Part shown: positions 17,308-24,961 of the stretch, piece after piece
Layout of the letters: every line of letters begins with the position of its first letter
Position numbering within the stretch: the first letter of the stretch is position 1
DNA from: Thiohalobacter sp.
Lineage (GTDB): Bacteria; Pseudomonadota; Gammaproteobacteria; DSM-19610
DNA: 35,637 bases
Assembly (NCBI GenBank): GCA_026984515.1
Contig: JALSRZ010000160.1
Coordinates: 1-35,637, forward strand
Direction: 5' to 3'
Notes under the pieces: model-generated
What the model was told of the DNA's origin: nothing
What the model saw: the letters and a program-made list of their open reading frames with translations, nothing else
Database searches by the model: none
Position numbers and translations under genes: made by a program

Positions 17308-18405
17308 CTATTCATACACCCGTGGCACCCTGGGTGACAGTTTGCAGAACAACTCGTAACTGATGGTGCCGGCCTGCTGCGCCAGCGTTTCCACCGGCAG
17401 ACCCTCGCCCCACAGCACTACCGGGTCACCGGGTTGCGCCTGTGGCTGGCTGCGCAGGTCGACGCACAGCATATCCATCGATACACGACCCAGCAGTCCG
17501 ACCGGTTTGCCGTTCAGCAGCAACGGCGTTTCGCTGGGTGCATGACGCGGGTAACCGTCGCCGTAACCGGCCGCCACGATGCCTACCGGCATGTCCTCGG
17601 GACAGACCCAGGTCTGTCCATAACCGATGGCCTCATCCTTGCGCCGCTGGTGTACCGCGATCAGTCGCGACTCCAGCGTCATCACCGGGCGTAACGCGGC
17701 ATCCGCTGTATGCGCCGGTAACAGCGGCGACGCTCCGTACAGCATGATACCGGGACGCACCCAGTCAAAGTGCATGTCCGGGCGCGTCAGCAGCGCGGCG
17801 GAATTGGCCAGCGAACCCTCGACGGCCCGGCCCTGCAGGCTTTCCGAAAAACGCATTACCTCGGCAAAACGTTCCAGTTGCCGGTCATTGACCGGACTGG
17901 ACAACTCATCAGCGCAGGCGAGGTGCGACAGCCAGCGCAGGCCGCCGGTTTTTACATAGCTGAGACGTTGCAGGCGTTGCCACATGGCCTGCGCGACATC
18001 GGGTGCGAAGCCAAGCCGGTGCATGCCGGTATCGACCTTCAGCCACAGGTGGACCGAAGCACCGGAGCGGAATTGTTCCAGCCAGCGCACCTGCTGCTCG
18101 CAATGCACCACCAGCTGCAACTGGTGGGTCACCGCCAGTTCCAGCTCACCGGCGTCGAACACCCCTTCCAGCAACAGGATCTCGTGGCGGACGCCGGCCT
18201 CGCGCAGTTGCATGGCTTCTTCCAGGCTTGCTACCGCGAAGGCATCCGCAGCCGCCAGCGCGCGCGCCACGGGGATCACCCCGTGCCCGTAGGCGTTGGC
18301 CTTGATCACCGCCATGATACGGCTGTCGGGAGCGGCCTTACGGGCCCGGGAGAGGTTGTGCGCGAGTGCCTGCAGGTTGATACGCGCCCGCACGGGGCGC
18401 GTCAT
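17308..18405 (-). CDS. alr: Alanine racemase
   Basis: This PLP-dependent enzyme makes D-alanine for peptidoglycan. The PLP lysine is K35 in AVIKANAYGHG; the catalytic tyrosine region (GYGDGYPR) and SMDMLCVD are present. At 365 residues it has the usual two-domain length. Its ATG at 18405 overlaps the dnaB stop (ATGA), so translation is likely coupled; dnaB-alr is the E. coli order. Confidence 0.97.
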   Translation of the reverse strand: MTRPVRARINLQALAHNLSRARKAAPDSRIMAVIKANAYGHGVIPVARALAAADAFAVASLEEAMQLREAGVRHEILLLEGVFDAGELELAVTHQLQLVVHCEQQVRWLEQFRSGASVHLWLKVDTGMHRLGFAPDVAQAMWQRLQRLSYVKTGGLRWLSHLACADELSSPVNDRQLERFAEVMRFSESLQGRAVEGSLANSAALLTRPDMHFDWVRPGIMLYGASPLLPAHTADAALRPVMTLESRLIAVHQRRKDEAIGYGQTWVCPEDMPVGIVAAGYGDGYPRHAPSETPLLLNGKPVGLLGRVSMDMLCVDLRSQPQAQPGDPVVLWGEGLPVETLAQQAGTISYELFCKLSPRVPRVYE

Positions 18406-19805
18406 GCATAATCCTCGCTGGTGGTATAGGCATCGGCGGCAGTAAAGTTCTCGAAGCGCGTGTGCTTGCCGAGGAAGGTCAGGCGGCGTACGCCGATAGG
18501 ACCGTTACGCTGTTTGCCGATGATGATTTCCGCCGTGCCCTTGTCCGGGCTGTCCTCGTCGTAAACCTCATCGCGGTAGATGAACATAATGACGTCTGCA
18601 TCCTGTTCGATGGCCCCGGATTCCCTCAGGTCGGACATCACCGGGCGCTTGTTGGGGCGCTGTTCGAGGCTGCGGTTCAACTGCGACAGGGCGATGACCG
18701 GCACGTTGAGTTCCTTGGCCAGCGCCTTCAGCGAACGGGAGATTTCGGAGATCTCGCCGGTGCGGTTTTCCTTGTGGCCCGGCACCTGCATCAGTTGCAG
18801 GTAGTCGATCACGATCAGCCCCAGGTTGTGTTCCCGCTTCAGCCGCCGGGCGCGGGCGCGCAGCTCGGTCGGGCTCAGCGCCGGGGTATCATCGATAAAC
18901 AGCGGAGCTTCCGAGAGGATGCTGACCGCCGAGGTCAGGCGCGGCCAGTCGTCGTCGTCCAGCTTGCCGGTACGCACCTTGGTCTGGTCGATGCGGCCCA
19001 GCGAAGACATCAGGCGCATGGCCAGCTGTTCACCCGGCATCTCCATGCTGAACACGGCCACCGCCCGGCCGTCGCGGATGGCGGCGTGCTCGGCGATATT
19101 CATGGCAAAGGTGGTCTTGCCCATCGAGGGTCGGCCGGCAACGATAATGAGATCCGAGGCCTGCAGCCCGGCGGTCATTTCATCGACGTCGGTAAAGCCC
19201 GTGGCGATGCCCGTCAACGGGTTGTCCTGGTGGAACAGTTCGTCGATGCGGTCGACTGCTTTGGTCAGCAGGTCACGGATGCTGGCAAAGCCGGCGCCGC
19301 GCGCGTTGCCCTGCTCGGCAATCCGGAATACCAGCTGTTCGGCGTGGTCCAGCAGGGCCGACGAATCCCGACCCTCGGTGAAGTAGGCACTGTTGGCAAT
19401 CTCGGTACCGACTTCGGTCAACTGGCGCAGCACCGAGTTCTCGCGCACGATCTTCGCGTAGGCGGCGATATTGGCGGCGCTGGGGGTGTCCTTGGCCAGG
19501 GTGCCGAGATAGGCCAGACCACCGGCGTCGTTGAGCTGACCCTGGGTTTCCAGCCACTCGGACAGGGTGATGACGTCGCAGGGGTCGCCACGCTCGATCA
19601 GCTGCCGGCTGGCGGCAAAGATCAGGCGGTGGTCACGGCGGTAGAAATCGGTTTCGCTGACCAGGTCGGCGACCTGGTCCCAGGCACGGTTGTCCAGCAG
19701 CAGGCCACCCAGCAGGGATTGCTCGGCCTGTATGGAATGGGGAGGTACTTTCTGGCGGTCGCTGCTGAATTCGACCGTGTTGGCCGTTTGTACCGTTTCC
19801 GGCAT
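18402..19805 (-). CDS. dnaB: Replicative DNA helicase DnaB
   Basis: DnaB is the hexameric 5'-3' helicase of the replication fork. The 467-residue protein has the N-terminal primase-interaction domain (PPHSIQAEQSLLGGLLLDN) and a RecA-like C-terminal domain with Walker A GRPSMGKTT, VIDYLQLM and the arginine-finger region. No intein is visible in the P-loop region. I chose the ATG at 19805, which has GGAGGACAG just upstream and gives the usual start; the frame is open to 19862. It sits 327 bp after rplI, unusually far, with a REP-like palindrome in between. Confidence 0.98.
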   Translation of the reverse strand: MPETVQTANTVEFSSDRQKVPPHSIQAEQSLLGGLLLDNRAWDQVADLVSETDFYRRDHRLIFAASRQLIERGDPCDVITLSEWLETQGQLNDAGGLAYLGTLAKDTPSAANIAAYAKIVRENSVLRQLTEVGTEIANSAYFTEGRDSSALLDHAEQLVFRIAEQGNARGAGFASIRDLLTKAVDRIDELFHQDNPLTGIATGFTDVDEMTAGLQASDLIIVAGRPSMGKTTFAMNIAEHAAIRDGRAVAVFSMEMPGEQLAMRLMSSLGRIDQTKVRTGKLDDDDWPRLTSAVSILSEAPLFIDDTPALSPTELRARARRLKREHNLGLIVIDYLQLMQVPGHKENRTGEISEISRSLKALAKELNVPVIALSQLNRSLEQRPNKRPVMSDLRESGAIEQDADVIMFIYRDEVYDEDSPDKGTAEIIIGKQRNGPIGVRRLTFLGKHTRFENFTAADAYTTSEDYA

Positions 19806-20011
19806 CTGTCCTCCGACTAAACGCTCATCTGGTTGCAGCCCGGCAGCTGATGTACAGAGCATACTCGCGGGGACGTGGCCGGCTCAAGCACGCAATTTGC
19901 GGGCCTCTGCCGGCGCGGGATGAGCGCCTGTGCGCCGGATACCGGTCGACATCCCGAGTCCAGGAAAAACAATGTGTTGGGAAACTCCGCTCCGCCAAAG
20001 ACAGTTCCATT

Positions 20012-20086
20012 CATTGCGCGCGTAGCGCGGCAATCTCTTACAGGTTGCTATCTGAGCAACCAGATTGCCGCACTACGTTCGCAATG
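20012..20086. repeat. REP-like palindromic element between rplI and dnaB
   Basis: Two 25-nt arms (20012-20036 and 20062-20086) are inverted repeats matching at 22 of 25 positions; the outer sequence is CATTGCG...GGCAATCT. Between them an inner perfect 7-bp stem (GGTTGCT / AGCAACC, 20043-20049 and 20055-20061) closes a 5-nt loop. The sequence resembles the widespread CATTGCGA...GCAATCT intergenic palindromes of many bacteria. Apart from this, the 327-bp gap 19806-20132 shows no gene or clear terminator; the dnaB start and RBS lie at its left end. Confidence 0.85.
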
Positions 20087-20132
20087 ACGAATTGATCAAC
20101 ATTTTCCTTGCCGGAAAGCGCTGCGGACCGGT

Positions 20133-20579
20133 TTATTCGGCTTCGATGACCAGCGTGATTTCGGTATTTACATCCGTGTGCAGATGCACCAGCACGTTGT
20201 ATTCACCCAGCTGCCGGAAAGCGCCTTCGGGCAGGCGCACTTCGCTGCGCTCGACCTCGACACCGGCGGCGACAATCGCCGCAGCAATATCGGCGGTACC
20301 GATAGACCCGAACAGCTTGCCTTCGTCACCGGCGCGGGCCTGTATGGTAACGGTCATGTCCGCCAGTTGATCGCGGCGCGCTTCGGCGCGGGCCTGCGCA
20401 TCGGCAGCGGCTTTTTCCAGCTCGGCGCGGCGTTCCTCGAAGGCCTTGATATGTTCCTCGGTCGCCGGCATGGCCTTGCCACCCGGAATCAGGAAATTAC
20501 GCCCGTAACCCGGTTTAACGTTTACCCGGTCACCCAGGCTGCCCAGGTTTTCAACTTTTTCCAGCAGAATGACTTCCAT
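20133..20579 (-). CDS. rplI: 50S ribosomal protein L9
   Basis: L9 binds 23S rRNA near the L1 stalk and influences reading-frame maintenance. The 148-residue protein has the N-terminal RNA-binding signature ([17 protein letters not shown], then [14 protein letters not shown]), a long charged connecting helix ([19 protein letters not shown]) and the C-terminal domain. It is the last ribosomal gene in rpsF-priB-rpsR-DUF2232-rplI. Confidence 0.98.
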   Translation of the reverse strand: MEVILLEKVENLGSLGDRVNVKPGYGRNFLIPGGKAMPATEEHIKAFEERRAELEKAAADAQARAEARRDQLADMTVTIQARAGDEGKLFGSIGTADIAAAIVAAGVEVERSEVRLPEGAFRQLGEYNVLVHLHTDVNTEITLVIEAE

Positions 20580-20618
20580 CGTTTTACCCTACCCTATGCA
20601 CACGGCTTCAATTCAGAT

Positions 20619-21539
20619 TCAGTTCGTTTCAGCTTTCGCTGTCCTGCGGCGCAGATCCAGCCAGGGATCCAGCATACCCGTTGCCACCACCATCAGCAGG
20701 ACCTGCGGTAACAGGCTCATCAATATGTAAATGGCGATCAACCAGCCACGCGCGGCCTTCAGGTTCGCCAGCGTAGCGTGTACCACCGCCAGCCCCACGA
20801 ACAGGAACAGCACCGTCACCACCAGTGCCCACTGCAGTGCCAGGCTGCTGAGCCCACCAAAATCCAGCGCGGCCAGCACGATAATACCCAGGCCCAGCAA
20901 CGACAGGGTCCGGTTCAGGCGCATGGCGTAAAACTCTGCGCGTAACGCGCCGGGCTTCACCAGCAGGGACTGCCACCAGCGTCCCAGCACCAGGCAGGCC
21001 AGCGCCGCAAAACTCAGTCCGGCGGCCAGCGCGCCGGTCATGAACGGCGCCACCTGCTGCGCAAATTCCTTCAGCGCCGCGCGATCGACGTCCTGTTGCA
21101 CGGCAACGCTGTCCAGCATCTCCTGCAGGTGCGCCAGCCACCACGGACCGGGGTCACCAAACAGGATAAAGACCAGCAGCACACCCGCCATCGCCAGCCC
21201 GCTTAACACCAGCATCGCCATCGCCAGCGAGCGGGTTTCGCGCAGCACCGCTGCCGCCAGCCATATCGGGACCCACAACAGCAGCGAAGTCATGGCCACG
21301 GCCAGTCCGTGCTGCACCAGCAGGCCGGCCAGCAGACCGGTCAGCAGCGCCGCACCCAGCATCACCAGTGCGCCGGCCAGCGCACCACGGAACAGGCTGA
21401 ACAGCGCCAGCGCCGCGCTACCGCCGTAACTCAGAACCGACGTCAACGGCGGTGCCAGAAAACTCAGCACGGTACAGAGTGCGATGACCAGTACCGCCTG
21501 CAAGGGACCCGCAACGATCAGACCGGCCAGCGCGCGCAT
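20619..21539 (-). CDS. DUF2232/YybS-like membrane protein
   Basis: The 306-residue protein is almost entirely hydrophobic, with about eight predicted membrane helices and a short charged C-terminus (DLRRRTAKAETN). Location between rpsR and rplI, size and topology match the DUF2232 family often found in this operon in proteobacteria. No enzyme motif is visible and the function is unknown. A soluble loop (residues about 135-165, EMLDSVAVQQDVDRAALKEF) lies in the middle. Confidence 0.85.
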   Translation of the reverse strand: MRALAGLIVAGPLQAVLVIALCTVLSFLAPPLTSVLSYGGSAALALFSLFRGALAGALVMLGAALLTGLLAGLLVQHGLAVAMTSLLLWVPIWLAAAVLRETRSLAMAMLVLSGLAMAGVLLVFILFGDPGPWWLAHLQEMLDSVAVQQDVDRAALKEFAQQVAPFMTGALAAGLSFAALACLVLGRWWQSLLVKPGALRAEFYAMRLNRTLSLLGLGIIVLAALDFGGLSSLALQWALVVTVLFLFVGLAVVHATLANLKAARGWLIAIYILMSLLPQVLLMVVATGMLDPWLDLRRRTAKAETN

Positions 21540-21579
21540 TTACCAGATCCTGCGTGGCCGGTTACGGCCCCCGCTGTAC

Positions 21580-21810
21580 TTACCCTTTATGCGAATCGCA
21601 GTACGGCAGCAGTGCCAGGAAGCGCGCACGCTTGATCGCGGTGGCCAGCTGGCGCTGGTACCTGGCCTTGGTGCCGGTAATCCGGCTGGGCACGATCTTG
21701 CCGGTTTCCGTGATGTAGTTCTTCAGCGTCTGAAGATCCTTGTAATCAATTTCCTTTACGCCCTCTGCGGTAAAACGGCAGAACTTGCGGCGACGAAAAA
21801 AACGGGACAT
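21580..21810 (-). CDS. rpsR: 30S ribosomal protein S18
   Basis: S18 binds the 30S platform as a heterodimer with S6. The 76-residue protein has the signature [20 protein letters not shown] and [14 protein letters not shown]. The ATG at 21810 ([11 protein letters not shown]) is the family start; six extra codons to 21828 are unlikely. It lies 21 bp after priB. Confidence 0.98.
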   Translation of the reverse strand: MSRFFRRRKFCRFTAEGVKEIDYKDLQTLKNYITETGKIVPSRITGTKARYQRQLATAIKRARFLALLPYCDSHKG

Positions 21811-21831
21811 GTGAGTACCTCTTTCCAATAT

Positions 21832-22131
21832 TCAGCCGTCGCTGACGACGGTTTGTAATTCCAGTGCATGCAATTCAATACGCAGGTCCGGAGCCCGGTA
21901 TCCGGCGCGGCACAGAAAGCCTTTTGCCTGTATACGGGTGCCCGGAGACCAGTCGCTTACGCCGGCGGTCAGTGCCTTGCCGCTGGCCACCACGGTCAGC
22001 CGGCATTCCACCTTGCGCAACTGCCCGGCCTCACTGCGCCGCGACTGGTGCTCCAGCACAAACCGGGCAATCGGTATACCGGCCGGCGTAACGCGTATCT
22101 CTGCGGGCTTCAGCAAGCGGCCCGCAAACAC
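21832..22131 (-). CDS. priB: Primosomal replication protein N (PriB)
   Basis: PriB is a single-stranded-DNA-binding OB-fold protein that joins PriA to DnaT/DnaB at restarting forks. The 99-residue sequence shows FAGRLLKPAEIRVTPAG and IPIARFVLEHQSR, matching E. coli PriB (SGIPHCQFVLEHRS), plus a central VASGKAL. Position between rpsF and rpsR is the standard context. The start is unclear: a GTG at 22131 removes the first few residues expected from E. coli (before LVFAG). A CTG at 22149 would give MEPNELVFAG, a better fit to the fold. No ATG exists in frame. Confidence 0.9.
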   Translation of the reverse strand: MFAGRLLKPAEIRVTPAGIPIARFVLEHQSRRSEAGQLRKVECRLTVVASGKALTAGVSDWSPGTRIQAKGFLCRAGYRAPDLRIELHALELQTVVSDG

Positions 22132-22167
22132 CAGTTCATTCGGTTCCAGCGTATCGTCCGGGTACCG

Positions 22168-22620
22168 TTACTCGGCGCCGGCACCCTCTTCTTCGGCGCC
22201 CACATCCCTGGCGGGCGTTTCCGCTGCGGGGGACGCGGGTGCCTCCGCCTCGGGCGCAGGCTTGCGCGGCGCCGCTTCGCGGTCGCTGTCTTTCCGGTCA
22301 TCACTGCGCTTGACCAGCAGCGATGCATCGGTGACCGCTTCCTTGCGCGAAATGATCATGTTGCGCAGCACGGCATCATTGAACCGGAATGCACTTTCCA
22401 GCTCACTCAGCTCGGCGGTACCGCACTCGATATTCATCAGCACGTAGTGGGCCTTGGCGAGTTTCTGGATGGGATAGGCGAGCTGACGGCGGCCCCAGTC
22501 TTCAAGACGGTGGATTTTGCCGCCCGCGGATTCGATGGTGGCACGGTACCGTTCGATCATCGCAGGCACCTGCTCGCTCTGGTCCGGGTGGACCAGGAAT
22601 ACAACTTCATAGTGACGCAT
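22168..22620 (-). CDS. rpsF: 30S ribosomal protein S6
   Basis: S6 forms a heterodimer with S18 on the 30S platform. The protein starts [19 protein letters not shown] and has the conserved [16 protein letters not shown] and [11 protein letters not shown]. At 150 residues it carries a C-terminal tail after residue ~105 rich in Glu, Ala and Pro ([16 protein letters not shown]), comparable to the variable acidic tail that RimK modifies in E. coli. It is the first gene of the rpsF-priB-rpsR-DUF2232-rplI run and has a promoter 84-112 bp upstream. Confidence 0.98.
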   Translation of the reverse strand: MRHYEVVFLVHPDQSEQVPAMIERYRATIESAGGKIHRLEDWGRRQLAYPIQKLAKAHYVLMNIECGTAELSELESAFRFNDAVLRNMIISRKEAVTDASLLVKRSDDRKDSDREAAPRKPAPEAEAPASPAAETPARDVGAEEEGAGAE

Positions 22621-22703
22621 GTAATGCTCCCTGTGGATTAGCAGCCTTCCGCCCGTGCGAAAAGCAAGGAGTCACGCGCTTAAGAGCGCGCAAAAACGGG
22701 CGA

Positions 22704-22732
22704 ATTCTACGCAAGTGGCGGCCGTAGCGCAA
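22704..22732 (-). promoter_or_regulatory. Sigma-70-type promoter of the rpsF operon
   Basis: On the minus strand TTGCGC (22727-22732) and TAGAAT (22704-22709) are separated by exactly 17 bp. A leader of about 75 nt follows, with a 6-bp hairpin (CGCGCT CTTA AGCGCG, about 22676-22691) before the rpsF ATG. Leaders of rpsF operons are known sites of S6:S18 autoregulation; I could not establish that motif here. Confidence 0.6.
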
Positions 22733-22738
22733 CCGCTG

Positions 22739-23734
22739 TCAGGGCCGCCCGCCAACACCGGGCACGGGGCAGTCAAATGCACGACATTTTCCTGTCCCGG
22801 AAGGCATGGCCTTGATTTCAATCAGGGTATCGTCGATGACCGGGTTCGCCGGCGCAGCCCGGGCAGCACACGCCAGCACCTCCAGCGCGGCTTGCCGGCA
22901 GCCCTGCCCGGCCAGCGCCAGGGCGAGGTTGTTCATAATGGAGGGCTTTCCCGGCTGCAGCGAGAGGGCGGTACGGTACGCGGCTTCGGCCTCGGCATAA
23001 CGCGCCAGGCGGTAGGCGGCGTTACCGCCGGCCGCCCGGAGCAGGGCGTGCTGCGGCCAGCGCCGGGTTCCCGCCCGGTAGGCCTGCAGGGCCGCTTCCG
23101 TCCGCTGCCGACGTTCCAGGCTGCTGGCCGCCTGCAAATAGATCGATGCAGTGGCAGACACCGGTATCTCACCGGGTCTCACCACGACCAGCGCCCAATT
23201 CCCGGCGCGCGACCAGGTCTTCAGGAAACGCCGCCATTCGTAGACCTTGCGCCTGTCCCGCCCGGAGCGCAGGTAGACGAGTTGCCGATCGAGGTCATAA
23301 CCGATCACCACCGCGTAATGCCACAGCGGTAATACCGCCACGCCCAGGTTCTGCAATACCAGCACCGGGCGCCCGTCAGACAACTCCTGCAGGAGAGCGT
23401 CCAGGGTGGGCGGCAACGGCACCGCCAGGTAACCGTAGTGAGCCGGCGCCGCCAGCATTTCCGCCTGCAGGCTGCCCTGGTTGCCAGGCAGGTACACCAG
23501 CGGCTGAACCTGCTCCGGCGAGACTCCGGCACCCGCACTATTCAGCACGGTGGCCAATGCCGCCGGACCACACTGGTACTGCTGCTGGGGAAAGAACGGC
23601 GTGTCGACCAGTTCCCGCGAGCGCGGCAGCGCTGCATCGGTCGGCGCCACGGGATACGGCGCACAGGCGGCAAGCAGCAAGGAAGCACAGAGCGCGCCTG
23701 CCAGGCACACCCTGCGCTTCACCGCCCTGCCCAC
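22739..23734 (-). CDS. PA2778-family lipoprotein: C39-like cysteine peptidase plus TPR
   Basis: The protein begins with a lipoprotein signal (lipobox LLAAC, lipid Cys at about residue 24). A C39-like papain-fold domain follows, with the likely catalytic Cys in QYQCGPAALATVL (C55) and His in LWHYAVVIGYD (H139). The C-terminal third is two to three TPR units (AALQAYRAGTRRWPQHALL, AEAAYRTALSLQPGKPSIMN). This matches the PA2778 family. It probably cleaves or binds a peptide at the inner face of the outer membrane; the substrate is unknown. The start is a GTG at 23734 (or 23722), overlapping or close to the end of the PA2779-family gene, which is its usual partner. Confidence 0.85.
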   Translation of the reverse strand: MGRAVKRRVCLAGALCASLLLAACAPYPVAPTDAALPRSRELVDTPFFPQQQYQCGPAALATVLNSAGAGVSPEQVQPLVYLPGNQGSLQAEMLAAPAHYGYLAVPLPPTLDALLQELSDGRPVLVLQNLGVAVLPLWHYAVVIGYDLDRQLVYLRSGRDRRKVYEWRRFLKTWSRAGNWALVVVRPGEIPVSATASIYLQAASSLERRQRTEAALQAYRAGTRRWPQHALLRAAGGNAAYRLARYAEAEAAYRTALSLQPGKPSIMNNLALALAGQGCRQAALEVLACAARAAPANPVIDDTLIEIKAMPSGTGKCRAFDCPVPGVGGRP

Positions 23735-23738
23735 CGGC

Positions 23739-24134
23739 TTACTTCGCCGGGGGATTGATAAAGGTGAAAATATTGGTGACGCCGACAATGTCCAGGATGA
23801 CCAGCACCAGCAGCACCGCAATCATGATTCCGACGACGCCGGAACCGGCGGGCAGCGTATCCATATTACCCTTGAGTTCCTCGATCTGCGTATCACTGAG
23901 TGCGGCAATACGCTGCTTTGCATAAGCCGGGTCCACACCACGTTCAACCAGTTGCCGGCGCACATCTTCCCGGTCGAGCATGGTCAACAACGCGCTTTTG
24001 TTCAATGCCCCGGATTGCTGCTGCAATAGCTGGTCGGTGGTGACCATACCCGACCAGGCCGGCAGCGCGTACGTACTGAAAAATGAAACCGAGACCAGCA
24101 ACACGATAATCCGTTTCATCAGCGATGACTTCAT
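23739..24134 (-). CDS. PA2779-family protein
   Basis: This 131-residue exported protein has an N-terminal signal (MKSSLMKRIIVLLVSVSFF, cleavage near PAWSG), a helical middle (LLQQQSGALNKSALLTMLDR, then EDVRRQLVERGVDP) and a C-terminal membrane segment (VVGIMIAVLLVLVILDIVGV). This is the architecture of the PA2779 family, which is normally encoded next to a PA2778-family cysteine peptidase, as here. The ATG at 24134 has a perfect AGGAGG 7 nt upstream. The function is unknown; the predicted topology leaves the helical middle in the periplasm, where it could be the substrate or partner of the peptidase. Confidence 0.85.
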   Translation of the reverse strand: MKSSLMKRIIVLLVSVSFFSTYALPAWSGMVTTDQLLQQQSGALNKSALLTMLDREDVRRQLVERGVDPAYAKQRIAALSDTQIEELKGNMDTLPAGSGVVGIMIAVLLVLVILDIVGVTNIFTFINPPAK

Positions 24135-24181
24135 TCCGAATCCTCCTTCAGGACCAGTGGGAAAATGTTCTGTCCGCATGT

Positions 24182-24940
24182 TCATTCCGCCGTGCGGGCA
24201 CGGTCCCGCTGGCGCCTGGCTTCAAACAGGCACACGCCCGTCGCCACCGACACGTTCAGGCTGCTCAGCGAGCCCGCCATGGGGATGGCCAGCAGCCCGT
24301 CGCAGTGTTCCCGCGTCAGCCGCCGCAGACCCTTGCCCTCACCACCCAGCACCAGCGCCAGCGCACCGCACAGGTCAGTTTCATAGAGTGTTGCTTCTGC
24401 CTCGGCGGCCGCACCGTAAATCCATACGCCGCTGTCTTTCAATGCGCGCAGGGTACGCGCCAGGTTGGTTACGCGCACCACCGGCACGGTCTCCGCCGCG
24501 CCGCAGGCGACCTTGCGTACCGTCGAATTCAACGGCACGGAACGGTCTTTGGGAATAATCACCGCATCCACTCCGGCCGCTGCGGCACTGCGCAGGCAGG
24601 CACCCAGGTTATGCGGATCCTGCACGCCGTCTAGCACCAGCAGAAACGCCGGTTGCACCAGCGCTTCCACAAAGGACTGCAGGTCTTTTTCCCCCAGCCC
24701 CGGAGCACCCCCGGTTTCCGCCACCACCCCCTGGTGACTGACACCAGGCACCAGTGCGTCGAGCTCGCGTCGCGCGACCCGCCGCACCGGCACATTGGCC
24801 TTATCCGCCAGCGCCAGCACCTGCTGCATGCGGGCATCGTCGCGGGATTCCAACGCCAGTAACAGGGAAACCCTGGCGGGGTTGCGCTCCAGCAGGCTGG
24901 TAACTGCGTGCAGACCGAATACGCGCTCCGCTTTTTTCAT
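24182..24940 (-). CDS. rlmB: 23S rRNA (guanosine-2'-O-)-methyltransferase RlmB
   Basis: RlmB methylates the 2'-O of G2251 in the 23S rRNA P loop. The 252-residue SpoU/TrmH-type protein has an N-terminal substrate-binding domain and the SPOUT knot motifs (LDGVQDPHNLGACLRSA, VLGGEGKGLRRL, IPMAGSLSSLNVSVATGVCL). It lies 21 bp downstream of rnr, the same order as in E. coli (rnr-rlmB). Confidence 0.97.
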   Translation of the reverse strand: MKKAERVFGLHAVTSLLERNPARVSLLLALESRDDARMQQVLALADKANVPVRRVARRELDALVPGVSHQGVVAETGGAPGLGEKDLQSFVEALVQPAFLLVLDGVQDPHNLGACLRSAAAAGVDAVIIPKDRSVPLNSTVRKVACGAAETVPVVRVTNLARTLRALKDSGVWIYGAAAEAEATLYETDLCGALALVLGGEGKGLRRLTREHCDGLLAIPMAGSLSSLNVSVATGVCLFEARRQRDRARTAE

Positions 24941-24961
24941 GCCGCCTTCATTTTTCAGCGA

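Noticed and set aside
18462-19820. Plus-strand open frame of 452 codons
   Set aside because: Antisense to dnaB; no domain or RBS supports it.
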